Shown: positions 1 to 5,934 of the stretch, one piece after another
Layout: every line of letters begins with the position of its first letter
How positions within the stretch are numbered: the stretch's first letter is position 1
Source: Desulfobulbaceae bacterium
GTDB taxonomy: Bacteria; Desulfobacterota; Desulfobulbia; Desulfobulbales; SURF-16
DNA length: 5,934 bases
Direction: 5' to 3'
Assembly: GCA_021160685.1 (NCBI GenBank)
Contig: JAGHCC010000200.1
Span: forward strand, 1-5,934
Notes under the pieces: generated by a model
The model's input: only the letters and a program-made list of their open reading frames with translations
Databases searched by the model: none
What the model was told of the DNA's origin: nothing
Made by a program: the position numbers and the translations under genes

Positions 1-1464
1 CGGCGGGGAGTTTACTGTCATGCGGCCGTCATGGGCCCTGATCATTCCCAGTGAAGCATACAGCCCAAGTCCGCCTCTGCTCTTTTTCGTGGTCGGAAAA
101 GGATCAAACAGCACCTCCATGAATTCCGGCGGGACTTGTGGCCCGTTATCGCCGATAATCACTTCAATTTCCTTCTGATGAGGGTGATAGCGGGTCCAGA
201 TCCCCAGATGTCCTCCATGGTCCATGGATTGCCTGGAGCTGTTGATCAGGTTAAAAAATATTTTGCTTAATCGTTTACTGTTCGCGGAAATCAGGGGGAG
301 GTTCGGTGACAGATTGCGTAGCACAAGGATTCTATCCAGGCTCAGAACCGGTTCCATCACGCCCATGACCTCTTCCAGACAGCTGTTTACGTCCAGAGGG
401 GTCATTTCAAGGAAATGAAGGGCTGTTTCACGAAGTTCCTCCTCAACCTGGAGGCAATGATTGACCTGTTTCCTGATGGCTTTCAGTATTTCGCCATCTT
501 TCCGGTTTTGAATATCCTTTTCAAGAAGCTGTGTATAACCGGCTATCAGCTCCAGGGGGCTGTCCAGTTCATCGGCAATTTCAGCCGCGAATTCAGTTAA
601 TGAAATTCTGCTTTCCCCGTGAGGCGGTTCATTGACAACCGCTGACGTGGTTGCCGTGAGCTCCATGCCGATCCCGTTAAATCCCCTGATTGTTCCCTGG
701 TCATCCTTGTCTGATGTGGCCGTGATCAGCAGCCCATGAAGGGTCTCGTTACCAGTCCTGAACTCCGCCTTGAAATCCTTGAGAAAGCCACGGGTAAAAA
801 GGTCATTCTGAAAGGTCTTCCACTGATTTTCTCCCGAAAAAAAAATCGATAGAGGTCTGTCAATGATGTTTTCTTTTTTGTCACCAAGAAAGTCAATAAA
901 ACTTGGATTTGCATCATTTATCCTGCCCTGTCCATCGCAGAAAAAAATGAAGTCTTTTGACTGGTGAAAGAGATCCCTGTATTTTTTTTCTTCTTTCTTG
1001 ATGGTGCTGATTTGCGCGTTGACCTTCTGTTCCTGGTTCTGGTTGATCTGGCGCACGGCCATATGAGCTTCTTTCAGGCGGATATTCGTGTTGGCCAGGT
1101 CGCGGGCCTCATCGCGAAACAGATCTATTATTTCATGCATGTAGGCATAATAAAAAGTTAGAATACCGACGATGATAAATGTAATGGTGTTGAGACCTCC
1201 GGAGTAAGGAGTGATTTTTTTCCAGAGATCCTGATAGTCAAGAAGGATAAAAACGTATTTGAGAACATGGCCGATGGACCGGGATAATGCAAAAATCGTC
1301 AGAGCCATGCAAAGCCAGAAAAGGTAGCTCCAACGCATTTTTTTTGGTTCCAGTTTTCTGAGGCCATGGGTGTAATGGGTAGAGGCCAGGGAAAAGATGA
1401 TCATCAGGCTTGAGCCAAAAAAATCCACAAGATAAACTGAAAATAATGAAATCCCGTTTTCCAT
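1..1464 (-). CDS. Membrane PAS-domain histidine kinase homologue lacking the phospho-acceptor His (C-terminus cut by window)
   Basis: The reading frame is open for 488 codons and runs off the window; by family comparison only about 15-25 residues are missing. Order: three likely membrane helices (about 6-27, 46-62, 91-108), a charged probably coiled-coil linker (110-160), a PAS sensor domain (about 162-270), a HisKA-like helical pair (about 288-350) and an HATPase domain (about 365 to the end). The H-box reads AEIADELDSPLELIAGY, where the family has A-H-E-[IL]; the phosphorylated His is Asp298 (GAT at 573-571). The N-box keeps N405 and N408 but has NSS for NA. The G1 box is DNGPQVP (D439), with Gln443 where the second Gly of DxGxG belongs. 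The F-box (LFDPFPTT) and a shortened G2 lid (GGLGL, 464-468) are recognisable. Start ATG at 1464 is chosen for its Shine-Dalgarno and TGATG overlap with the upstream gene. Histidine kinases normally autophosphorylate and pass phosphate to a response regulator; none is visible here. Kinase ancestry is clear, but activity is doubtful. Confidence 0.9.
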   Translation of the reverse strand, partial: MENGISLFSVYLVDFFGSSLMIIFSLASTHYTHGLRKLEPKKMRWSYLFWLCMALTIFALSRSIGHVLKYVFILLDYQDLWKKITPYSGGLNTITFIIVGILTFYYAYMHEIIDLFRDEARDLANTNIRLKEAHMAVRQINQNQEQKVNAQISTIKKEEKKYRDLFHQSKDFIFFCDGQGRINDANPSFIDFLGDKKENIIDRPLSIFFSGENQWKTFQNDLFTRGFLKDFKAEFRTGNETLHGLLITATSDKDDQGTIRGFNGIGMELTATTSAVVNEPPHGESRISLTEFAAEIADELDSPLELIAGYTQLLEKDIQNRKDGEILKAIRKQVNHCLQVEEELRETALHFLEMTPLDVNSCLEEVMGVMEPVLSLDRILVLRNLSPNLPLISANSKRLSKIFFNLINSSRQSMDHGGHLGIWTRYHPHQKEIEVIIGDNGPQVPPEFMEVLFDPFPTTKKSRGGLGLYASLGMIRAHDGRMTVNSPP

Positions 1465-1949
1465 CAGTCTTCTCTCCCTTGGTTTCTCAGCCTTCGGACA
1501 GTTTCCCGATACAGAGATCGTGTACCAAAGAAAAGAAAGAAGATGGCCGGCACGCACCAGATGTGATCGTGTTTCGTGAAGAAATAGATCCATTTTGTCA
1601 GGTCAAAGGGCGGTGCCAATCGGCGGCTCCAGAAGTCCGTTTCGGCAATAATGGCATTCTGGGGCAGGTAAACTTCAAGGGAATGAACAATCAGAGCATT
1701 GACATTCCACAGAAAAAAGAAAAAAAAGGAGAGGCGGATATAGCGCCAGGCAGTACCTTGGCCCAAGGGGAATTTTTTGAGATAGATAAAAAGAAACAGC
1801 ATGGCTCCTGCAAAAAACACATGAGCCATCTGGTGGACATAAAGGCCTTCCGGCGCACTATGAACCTGTACCCCATATACCGCAGGAGGAAACACAAAGA
1901 GAAGCAGCAGAACAAAAACAGGAGGAAAAAGACGCGTGCTACAAGCCAT
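1464..1949 (-). CDS. Small histidine-rich integral membrane protein of unknown function, coupled to the kinase homologue
   Basis: This is a 161-residue protein I cannot assign to a named family. It has four likely hydrophobic segments: 7-26 (a signal peptide ending near VYG, or a first helix), 38-58, 70-91 and 130-146. Histidines sit in or next to the membrane: H30, H39 and H43 one helical turn apart (YVHQMAHVFF), H89 in segment 3, and H127/H129 (KHDHIWC) just before segment 4, next to C132. That arrangement is reminiscent of haem- or metal-ligating membrane proteins, but no ligand is proven. A run of five Phe (75-79) lies over an A8 tract on the plus strand. The frame could begin at 1988, but ATG at 1949 is preferred: AAAGGAG lies 9 bases upstream and the start overlaps the channel stop as TGATG. 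Its own stop overlaps the kinase start the same way, so the two are probably made together; it may be a sensory partner or input subunit (inference). Confidence 0.85.
   Translation of the reverse strand: MACSTRLFPPVFVLLLLFVFPPAVYGVQVHSAPEGLYVHQMAHVFFAGAMLFLFIYLKKFPLGQGTAWRYIRLSFFFFFLWNVNALIVHSLEVYLPQNAIIAETDFWSRRLAPPFDLTKWIYFFTKHDHIWCVPAIFFLFFGTRSLYRETVRRLRNQGRED
1474..1480 (-). promoter_or_regulatory. Ribosome binding site of the kinase homologue
   Basis: The minus strand reads AAGGGAG, 9 bases before ATG at 1464, inside the end of the small membrane protein gene. The purine-rich sequence between it and the start (AGAAGACTG) continues the pattern. The stop and start share one base (TGATG), so re-initiation by the same ribosome is likely. 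Confidence 0.7.
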
Positions 1950-2971
1950 CAGGGAAGGCTCCTTTGAGAAGAAATTTCCCGCAGGCACTTCAGGGCGTCG
2001 GACTCTCCCAGAACCAGGAGGGTATCGCCTTTACCGATTTCTTCCATGTACCTGGGATTGAAAATTTCCTCTCCGCTTTTTTTCTTAATTGAAAGCAGGA
2101 TAATATTGCATCGTTCACTCAGGTTCGCTTCGATCAGGGTTTGGCCGGCAAGAGGAGATGCCGGCTCAACCTTGATCTCTTCAAGTTCAAGCAGGCGGTC
2201 GATGTTTCCGGTTCGTACGGATTCGGACAGAAAGTCAATAACGGTGGGCTTGGCCAGGAGCAGGGCCATTCTTCTTGCGCCGATTTCATAGGGACTCACC
2301 ACATGGTCGGCGCCCGCCCTTTTTAATCTTTTTTGCGCATCGGCATGATCGGCGCGGGCGATAATCATGATATCGGGATTTAATTCCTTGGCGGTCAAGG
2401 TGATATAAACATTATCCGCGTCAGTTGGCAGGGCTGTGACAAGCGCCTGGGCTCGCTCAACTCCAGCTCTTTTCAAGGCTTGACTGTGACTGGCGTCTTC
2501 CAGAATGAACGGATGGCCTGTTTCTTCAAGTTCATGTTGACGATCCCTGTCTTTTTCCAGAATAACCAGGGGAAAATCATTGCCTAGGATCTGGGCGATG
2601 ATCGTTCCAATTCGCCCGAAACCGGCAAGAATGTAATGTCCGCGAAAGTCGGCAATTTGTTTTTCCATTTTTCTTTTATCCAGAAAAGATTCGATACGGC
2701 CGCTGACAATGACCTCGCTCAAAACAGTAAACATGTAAAGGATGAAGCCTACCCCTATAACGAGGAGAAAAATAGTAAATATTCGCCCCTGGGGACTGAG
2801 TGAATGGGTTTCGCTGAATCCCACTGTTGTCAGGGTAATGATTGACATATAGAGCGAGTCGAGAAGGCTCCAGTCCTCTATCAGCCAATAGCCGATTGTG
2901 CCGACGAGAAGAATCAGGCTGGTCAGGATGATGCCACGGACCACTTGATTTGGGTAGCTGAAGAATTTCAT
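1949..2971 (-). CDS. Two-helix potassium channel with TrkA-N/TrkA-C (RCK) domain, MthK/Kch type
   Basis: This 340-residue protein is a complete RCK-gated potassium channel subunit, expected to act as an inner-membrane tetramer. Outer helix about 8-30, pore helix and selectivity filter TTVGFSE at 48-54, inner helix about 62-88. The filter differs from canonical TVGYGD (F52, S53, E54), a variation I recall in bacterial RCK channels. The TrkA-N Rossmann domain follows (about 110-228), with the nucleotide-binding loop GFGRIG (117-122) and an acidic residue at the end of strand 2 (E139), fitting NAD(H) or another nucleotide. The TrkA-C ligand domain is at about 258-338. Length matches one channel unit plus one RCK. 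ATG at 2971 is the first possible start because an in-frame TAA lies three codons upstream. No convincing Shine-Dalgarno precedes it, so translation may be weak or initiate unusually. It is first in the three-gene coupled unit, 29 bases from the end of the palindromic repeat. A non-selective or Na+ channel is possible given the filter. Confidence 0.93.
   Translation of the reverse strand: MKFFSYPNQVVRGIILTSLILLVGTIGYWLIEDWSLLDSLYMSIITLTTVGFSETHSLSPQGRIFTIFLLVIGVGFILYMFTVLSEVIVSGRIESFLDKRKMEKQIADFRGHYILAGFGRIGTIIAQILGNDFPLVILEKDRDRQHELEETGHPFILEDASHSQALKRAGVERAQALVTALPTDADNVYITLTAKELNPDIMIIARADHADAQKRLKRAGADHVVSPYEIGARRMALLLAKPTVIDFLSESVRTGNIDRLLELEEIKVEPASPLAGQTLIEANLSERCNIILLSIKKKSGEEIFNPRYMEEIGKGDTLLVLGESDALKCLREISSQRSLP
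1959..1965 (-). promoter_or_regulatory. Ribosome binding site that fixes the start of the small membrane protein
   Basis: The minus strand reads AAAGGAG, 9 bases before ATG at 1949. It lies within the last codons of the potassium channel gene. Its position supports the 1949 start over the in-frame upstream start at 1988 and fits translational coupling through TGATG. Confidence 0.75.
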
Positions 2972-3000
2972 TATATGGTGTTAGCTGTTTTTCGATACTA

Positions 3001-3160
3001 AGGGTCTGTCACAAAATAACTGTAACATCTCGCTTGCCTTTTTACCCATTTTCTGCGTTGCGAAAGAAACCACATAGTTCAACTATGCGTTTCCTTTCAC
3101 GCCTTGAAAATGAACAAAAAATCGGCGCGATCTTATTACACTTATTTCGTGCCACACCCT
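3001..3160. repeat. 160-bp imperfect palindrome with inverted ends, probable MITE-like or REP-like element
   Basis: The left end (3001-3025, starting AGGGTCTGTCAC) and the reverse complement of the right end (3136-3160, starting AGGGTGTGGCAC) match at 21 of 25 positions. Similarity continues through both arms with small offsets to a perfect core CATAGTT-C-AACTATG at 3073-3087, whose centre (3080) is the centre of the element. No frame inside codes for a plausible protein, so it would be non-autonomous. CTAA occurs at both borders (2998-3001 and 3159-3162), compatible with a short target duplication such as TA, but this overlaps the repeat ends and is weak evidence. As RNA from either strand it could fold into one long hairpin. 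It fills nearly all of the gap between the chloride gene and the potassium channel gene. Copy number elsewhere in the genome would tell a mobile element from a local palindrome. Confidence 0.8.
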
Positions 3161-3171
3161 AAGCCGAATAT

Positions 3172-5286
3172 TTACCCCCGTTCATCTGTTTTCCTGTCCC
3201 CCTCAAATAGCTGACGTATTTCCTCCATGTGCCTGGTTCGGCAGAAAATAGAGACTGAATCCCCGGTCTGAAAGATAGTTTCGCTGCCCGGGGTCACTTC
3301 ACTGTCGCTTCGTTTGATGAGCACAATAGAAGTGCTCTGGTGTAACGGCAGATCGGCCAGCCGTCGGCTCACGCAACTACCGGCCTTGCTGACGGTCAGT
3401 TCAGCAAAACCGACATCCTTGCCGCGGCGCAGAGCCGTCTGGTCCAGCATGAGCTGTTTCTGCTGCTTGCGCATGATTCCGACCTGATAGGCTTTCAGGA
3501 TATCGCTACGGCTGATGAGTCCGACCAGTGTGTCGGGCTCCCGGCGGGAAATAACAGGCAGCCGGGCCAGATCACGGGGAGCCATTTTACGGATGGCGGA
3601 CCAGATTGCTTCATCGGGGAACACCGTTACTGGCTGGGGCGTGGCCACATCAAGCACTTTGATATCTTTCAGGGGAATATGTTTTTTCTCTTCCGTCTCG
3701 TCTAAATTTTGTAAATTTCTCTCCAGATCCTGCAGCGACACCACTCCATACAGTTTGTTGTCCTGGTCAAGAACCGGAAATCCTTGCAGGCGTGTCTCCT
3801 GAAACAAGGCAAACAATTCAGTCAGGGACTGCTTTTGGGACACGGTGATGGGAGCCTGGTTCATGACCTCTTCAACCCGTACTCCCTGCATGATATCGAG
3901 ATCCCGGCCCTGTTCAAAGTGAATTCCGCGTTTTGTCAATTTAATTGTATAAATAGAGTCCGGATACAGCCAGTGGGCCACACAAGAGGCGGTCATGCCC
4001 GCAGCCATCAACGGCAGAATAAGCATATAGTCATTGCTCATCTCAAAGACAATAAGCATGGCGGTCAGCGGCGCCCTGGCGGCGGCGGCAAAGACCGAGG
4101 CCATGCCGACCAGGGCATAGGCCCCGATCTCAATGGGAAAGTCAGGCGCCAGCCATTTGACGACATAGCCGAAGCAGCCGCCCAGCATGGCGCCGGTAAA
4201 GAGGGCGGGAGCAAAAATACCGCCTGAATTACCGGAGCCAAGAGTAAAGGAGGTTGCCAGAGGTTTGAGAAAAATCAACATGAACAGCAGGCCGAAAGAG
4301 GCGTGGCCCTGAAGCACCTCGGCAATAAAGTCAAAGCCCGAGCCATAGACATGGGGGACGTTGTCGAGAAGCGGTAGGCCCAGCCTGGAGTCACCGGGAA
4401 AAATTGACATCACGCTGGAAACATGGGGATAAAAGAAAGCAAGAATACCAAGAAGCAGAGCGCCGATGGCCGGTTTCACCATCTGGGGGGTGTTGAGGTC
4501 GTCAAAAAAATTTTCAAAAGAATTCAGCAGGTGAATAAAGAAAAGAGCCACCAGAGCCGAAAACAAGCCGAGAACAACATAGAGCAGAATTTCCCACGGA
4601 GAATTCATTCCGTAAGCAGGAACGGAAAAGGCGGGACTTGTTCCCAGAAAAAGCTGGCTGATAATTGAGGAGGAAACTGCGGCAATAACAACATTGCCGA
4701 AAACCGCAACCTTAAGATCACAGAGTAAGACTTCAACGGCAAAAATAATGCCGGCAAGGGGGGCGTTAAAGGTTGCTGCGATTCCCGCTGCAGCACCACA
4801 GGCAACGAGATTTTTGATGCGTTCGTCGGAAAATCCGAGCCACTGCCCCATGGCTGAGCCCAATGTTGAACCAACTTGAACAATCGGCCCTTCGCGGCCC
4901 GCCGAACCGCCGGTGCCGATGCAAAGAGCTGCGGAGAAAATTTTAGCCACGGCCACCCGCGGCCTTATTCTACCGCCTCGCAGTATAAGTGCCTGCATGA
5001 CTTCCGGCACACCATGGCCTTTTGCCTCACTGGCAAAAAAAGCAATGATCGGTCCTCCCAGCAGGGCGCCGCAAACTGGAATAATAATGAGCCAGAGCCT
5101 GCCCAGGCCAGGGAGCATATTGGCGAAATCACCAAAGGCAAAATGATGAATAAGGGAAATGAGATGGATGAAAAAGACCGCAGCAAGGCCGGTGGCAGCA
5201 CCGACACCAACCGAAAGGAACAGCAGCACGACGCCTTCACGTGGAGCCGCTCGATCAAGAAGTTTGGAAAAAAAACGTTTCTTCAT
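3172..5286 (-). CDS. ClC-family chloride transporter/channel with two CBS domains and a C-terminal TrkA-C domain
   Basis: A 704-residue membrane protein moving chloride (or related anions), much longer than the ~470-residue E. coli ClcA because of its cytoplasmic tail. The ClC core (about 15-455) shows the signature motifs: GHGVPE (90-95), GREGP (130-134, with gating Glu132, counterpart of E. coli E148), GGIFAP (355-360) and the pore Tyr446 in SIYT. In FNAPLAGIIFAVEV the internal proton glutamate of E. coli exchangers (E203) is Val186, as in ClC channels, and the Ser of GSGIP is His91. The tail carries CBS domain 1 (about 470-525), CBS domain 2 (about 541-601), expected to bind adenine nucleotides, and a TrkA-C/RCK_C-like ligand domain (about 627-695). 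ATG at 5286 is preferred because MKKRFFSK is a normal basic N-terminus. A GTG at 5334 would add 16 residues, and the frame stays open back to a TAG at 5440-5442; no start has a clear Shine-Dalgarno. The stop lies 11 bases before the palindromic repeat. Confidence 0.95.
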   Translation of the reverse strand: MKKRFFSKLLDRAAPREGVVLLFLSVGVGAATGLAAVFFIHLISLIHHFAFGDFANMLPGLGRLWLIIIPVCGALLGGPIIAFFASEAKGHGVPEVMQALILRGGRIRPRVAVAKIFSAALCIGTGGSAGREGPIVQVGSTLGSAMGQWLGFSDERIKNLVACGAAAGIAATFNAPLAGIIFAVEVLLCDLKVAVFGNVVIAAVSSSIISQLFLGTSPAFSVPAYGMNSPWEILLYVVLGLFSALVALFFIHLLNSFENFFDDLNTPQMVKPAIGALLLGILAFFYPHVSSVMSIFPGDSRLGLPLLDNVPHVYGSGFDFIAEVLQGHASFGLLFMLIFLKPLATSFTLGSGNSGGIFAPALFTGAMLGGCFGYVVKWLAPDFPIEIGAYALVGMASVFAAAARAPLTAMLIVFEMSNDYMLILPLMAAGMTASCVAHWLYPDSIYTIKLTKRGIHFEQGRDLDIMQGVRVEEVMNQAPITVSQKQSLTELFALFQETRLQGFPVLDQDNKLYGVVSLQDLERNLQNLDETEEKKHIPLKDIKVLDVATPQPVTVFPDEAIWSAIRKMAPRDLARLPVISRREPDTLVGLISRSDILKAYQVGIMRKQQKQLMLDQTALRRGKDVGFAELTVSKAGSCVSRRLADLPLHQSTSIVLIKRSDSEVTPGSETIFQTGDSVSIFCRTRHMEEIRQLFEGDRKTDERG

Positions 5287-5521
5287 ATCTGATAAATGAC
5301 TAGCCGGCTGTGCTGAAGGCTGACAAGCGAGCACAGCAAGACATCGAGAGGTATAGGGATAAAGGGAAAAGAGGAAAATCAGTAAATCATTCTGCTTTCC
5401 ACCTATTCCACGTAAAACGAAAATGCAACTCTCATGAATCTAACAATCGGAAAGGATCTTGGCGACAAAAAAATGTCGTAATGGTGCGGACTGTTGGAAA
5501 GAGGTGGTGAAACGTGATTGG
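5287..5521. other. Spacer between the FliL-like gene and the ClC gene; no gene seen
   Basis: This 235-bp gap presumably holds the ClC promoter, but I find no pair of -35/-10 boxes I would defend. The ClC frame is open upstream to the TAG at 5440-5442, so an N-terminal extension from a rare start cannot be fully excluded. A 5-bp stem with an A6 loop (CGACA/TGTCG, 5463-5478) is the only hairpin near the end of the FliL-like gene; it has no following T-run in the transcribed direction and is not a convincing terminator. A near direct repeat, GTGATTGGTT (5514-5523) and GTGATTTGGTT (5527-5537), straddles the FliL-like stop. Confidence 0.5.
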
Positions 5522-5934
5522 TTACTGTGATTTGGTTCTCACATTTGGGTTATAGATCTGGTAACGGTGAAAGACAATGGTGTCAACCGGGGTCTCGGGC
5601 CATTCTTTTTTGATCCAGGATCTGAGTTTACGGATCATTTCTCCACGGGCGAGAGAAAAATGCTGCAGCTCGTAGGCTGGGCGGTTGATGTAAAACTGGT
5701 AAATCATATTCCGTACAAAGGTTATTTTCTCTTCCGGAAGTTCTTCGTTTTCCTTGAGCAGAACGATTAAGGTCAAATCAATAGAGACAAAGATAGTCTC
5801 CTGGTTCTCCTGCCGGGTTGCCTGAATGAAAAAGGAGGGAAAGGACCATTTTTTACGAATGAGCCTGGATGAAACCGGAAGTTCGGGCGAGGCGACCGGA
5901 GCTGATTCCCCGGCATCTTTGACCTCCTCAATGA
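5522..5934 (-). CDS. FliL-like protein, C-terminal part (N-terminus outside the window)
   Basis: The frame is open from the window edge to TAA at 5524-5522, giving the last 136 residues. It begins with a Pro/Glu/Ala-rich linker, then a folded region: a strand (ETIFVSIDLTLIVLL), an acidic turn (ENEELPEEK), a helix with the FliL-like pattern FVRNMIYQFYINR, a second helix (EMIRKLRSWIKKEWP), and a final strand (VDTIVFHRYQIY). FliL proteins are single-pass membrane proteins with this periplasmic fold that bind the flagellar stator; the membrane helix would lie upstream and is not visible. The assignment is by pattern only, and FliL-like paralogues outside flagella exist. A shorter start at TTG 5776 would cut into the first strand and is unlikely. 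No other flagellar gene is visible, and the following ClC gene begins 235 bases downstream, so the two are probably separate units. Confidence 0.6.
   Translation of the reverse strand, partial: IEEVKDAGESAPVASPELPVSSRLIRKKWSFPSFFIQATRQENQETIFVSIDLTLIVLLKENEELPEEKITFVRNMIYQFYINRPAYELQHFSLARGEMIRKLRSWIKKEWPETPVDTIVFHRYQIYNPNVRTKSQ

Noticed and set aside
215..227. Short tandem CCATGG-T-CCATGG in the kinase homologue
   Set aside because: It encodes ordinary residues next to the N-box (S-M-D-H-G); two copies of six bases are not meaningful.
837..845. A9 run (T9 in the coding strand) in the kinase homologue, and A8 at 1720-1727 in the small membrane protein, as possible frameshift sites
   Set aside because: Both frames continue with sensible protein on either side (PAS domain; Phe-rich helix), so there is no sign of a real or programmed frameshift.
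1410..1967. Plus-strand open frame of 185 codons
   Set aside because: It is antisense to the small membrane protein and the kinase start, is rich in Lys/Gln/Arg from the complement of Phe-rich codons, and shows no domain.
3140..3155. TGGCACG on the minus strand, identical to the -24 part of a sigma-54 promoter
   Set aside because: The matching -12 element (TTGC) is absent at the required spacing (AAGT is found), and the sequence is part of the inverted repeat end.
3784..4227. Plus-strand open frame of 147 codons within the ClC gene
   Set aside because: Antisense to a clearly conserved ClC core; the composition is that of a complementary-strand shadow.
5463..5478. Hairpin CGACA-A6-TGTCG after the FliL-like gene as a terminator
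   Set aside because: The stem has only five pairs and the T-run lies in the loop in the transcribed direction, so it does not fit an intrinsic terminator.
5914..5929. Strong Shine-Dalgarno GAGGAGGT followed by ATG on the minus strand near the window end
   Set aside because: The ATG opens a frame of only about 47 Arg/Pro-rich codons, out of frame with the FliL-like protein, whose own frame stays open through this stretch. Most likely chance from Glu-Glu-Val codons.

Overview
All five genes in this window lie on the minus strand, so transcription runs from high to low coordinates. In that direction the order is: the C-terminal part of a FliL-like protein (cut by the window end), a ClC-family chloride transporter or channel with CBS and TrkA-C regulatory domains, a 160-bp palindromic repeat, a two-helix potassium channel with a TrkA/RCK regulatory domain, a small membrane protein rich in histidine, and a membrane-bound histidine kinase homologue cut by the window start. 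Moderate GC content, the FliL-like protein and the style of the proteins fit a Gram-negative bacterium. My impression is Desulfobacterota (a sulfate-reducer-like deltaproteobacterium), but this rests on general resemblance and there is no marker gene to prove it.

Region 1-2971 is a tight three-gene unit. Both junctions are the overlap TGATG, where the stop of one gene shares one base with the start of the next, and both downstream starts have a good Shine-Dalgarno sequence. The potassium channel, the small histidine-rich membrane protein and the kinase homologue are therefore very probably co-transcribed and translationally coupled. The most striking detail is in the kinase homologue. Its H-box is otherwise well preserved, but the phosphate-accepting histidine is replaced by aspartate (D298), and further departures lie in the ATP-binding boxes. 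It may be a pseudokinase or a sensor working by a non-standard route.

Region 2972-3171 is almost entirely a 160-bp imperfect palindrome (3001-3160) with about 25-bp inverted ends and a perfect 7+1+7 core. It looks like a miniature inverted-repeat element. It starts 11 bases after the chloride gene stop and ends 29 bases before the potassium channel start, so it separates the two ion genes and must affect, supply or replace the terminator and promoter between them.

Region 3172-5934 holds the chloride gene, a 235-bp spacer without a recognisable gene, and the FliL-like end.

Working hypothesis (inference): a membrane ion-homeostasis locus in which a chloride protein and a potassium channel, both ending in a TrkA-C type ligand domain, provide matched anion and cation movement, while the small membrane protein and the kinase homologue form a sensor coupled to the channel. 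No transposase, tRNA, rRNA or CRISPR array was seen.
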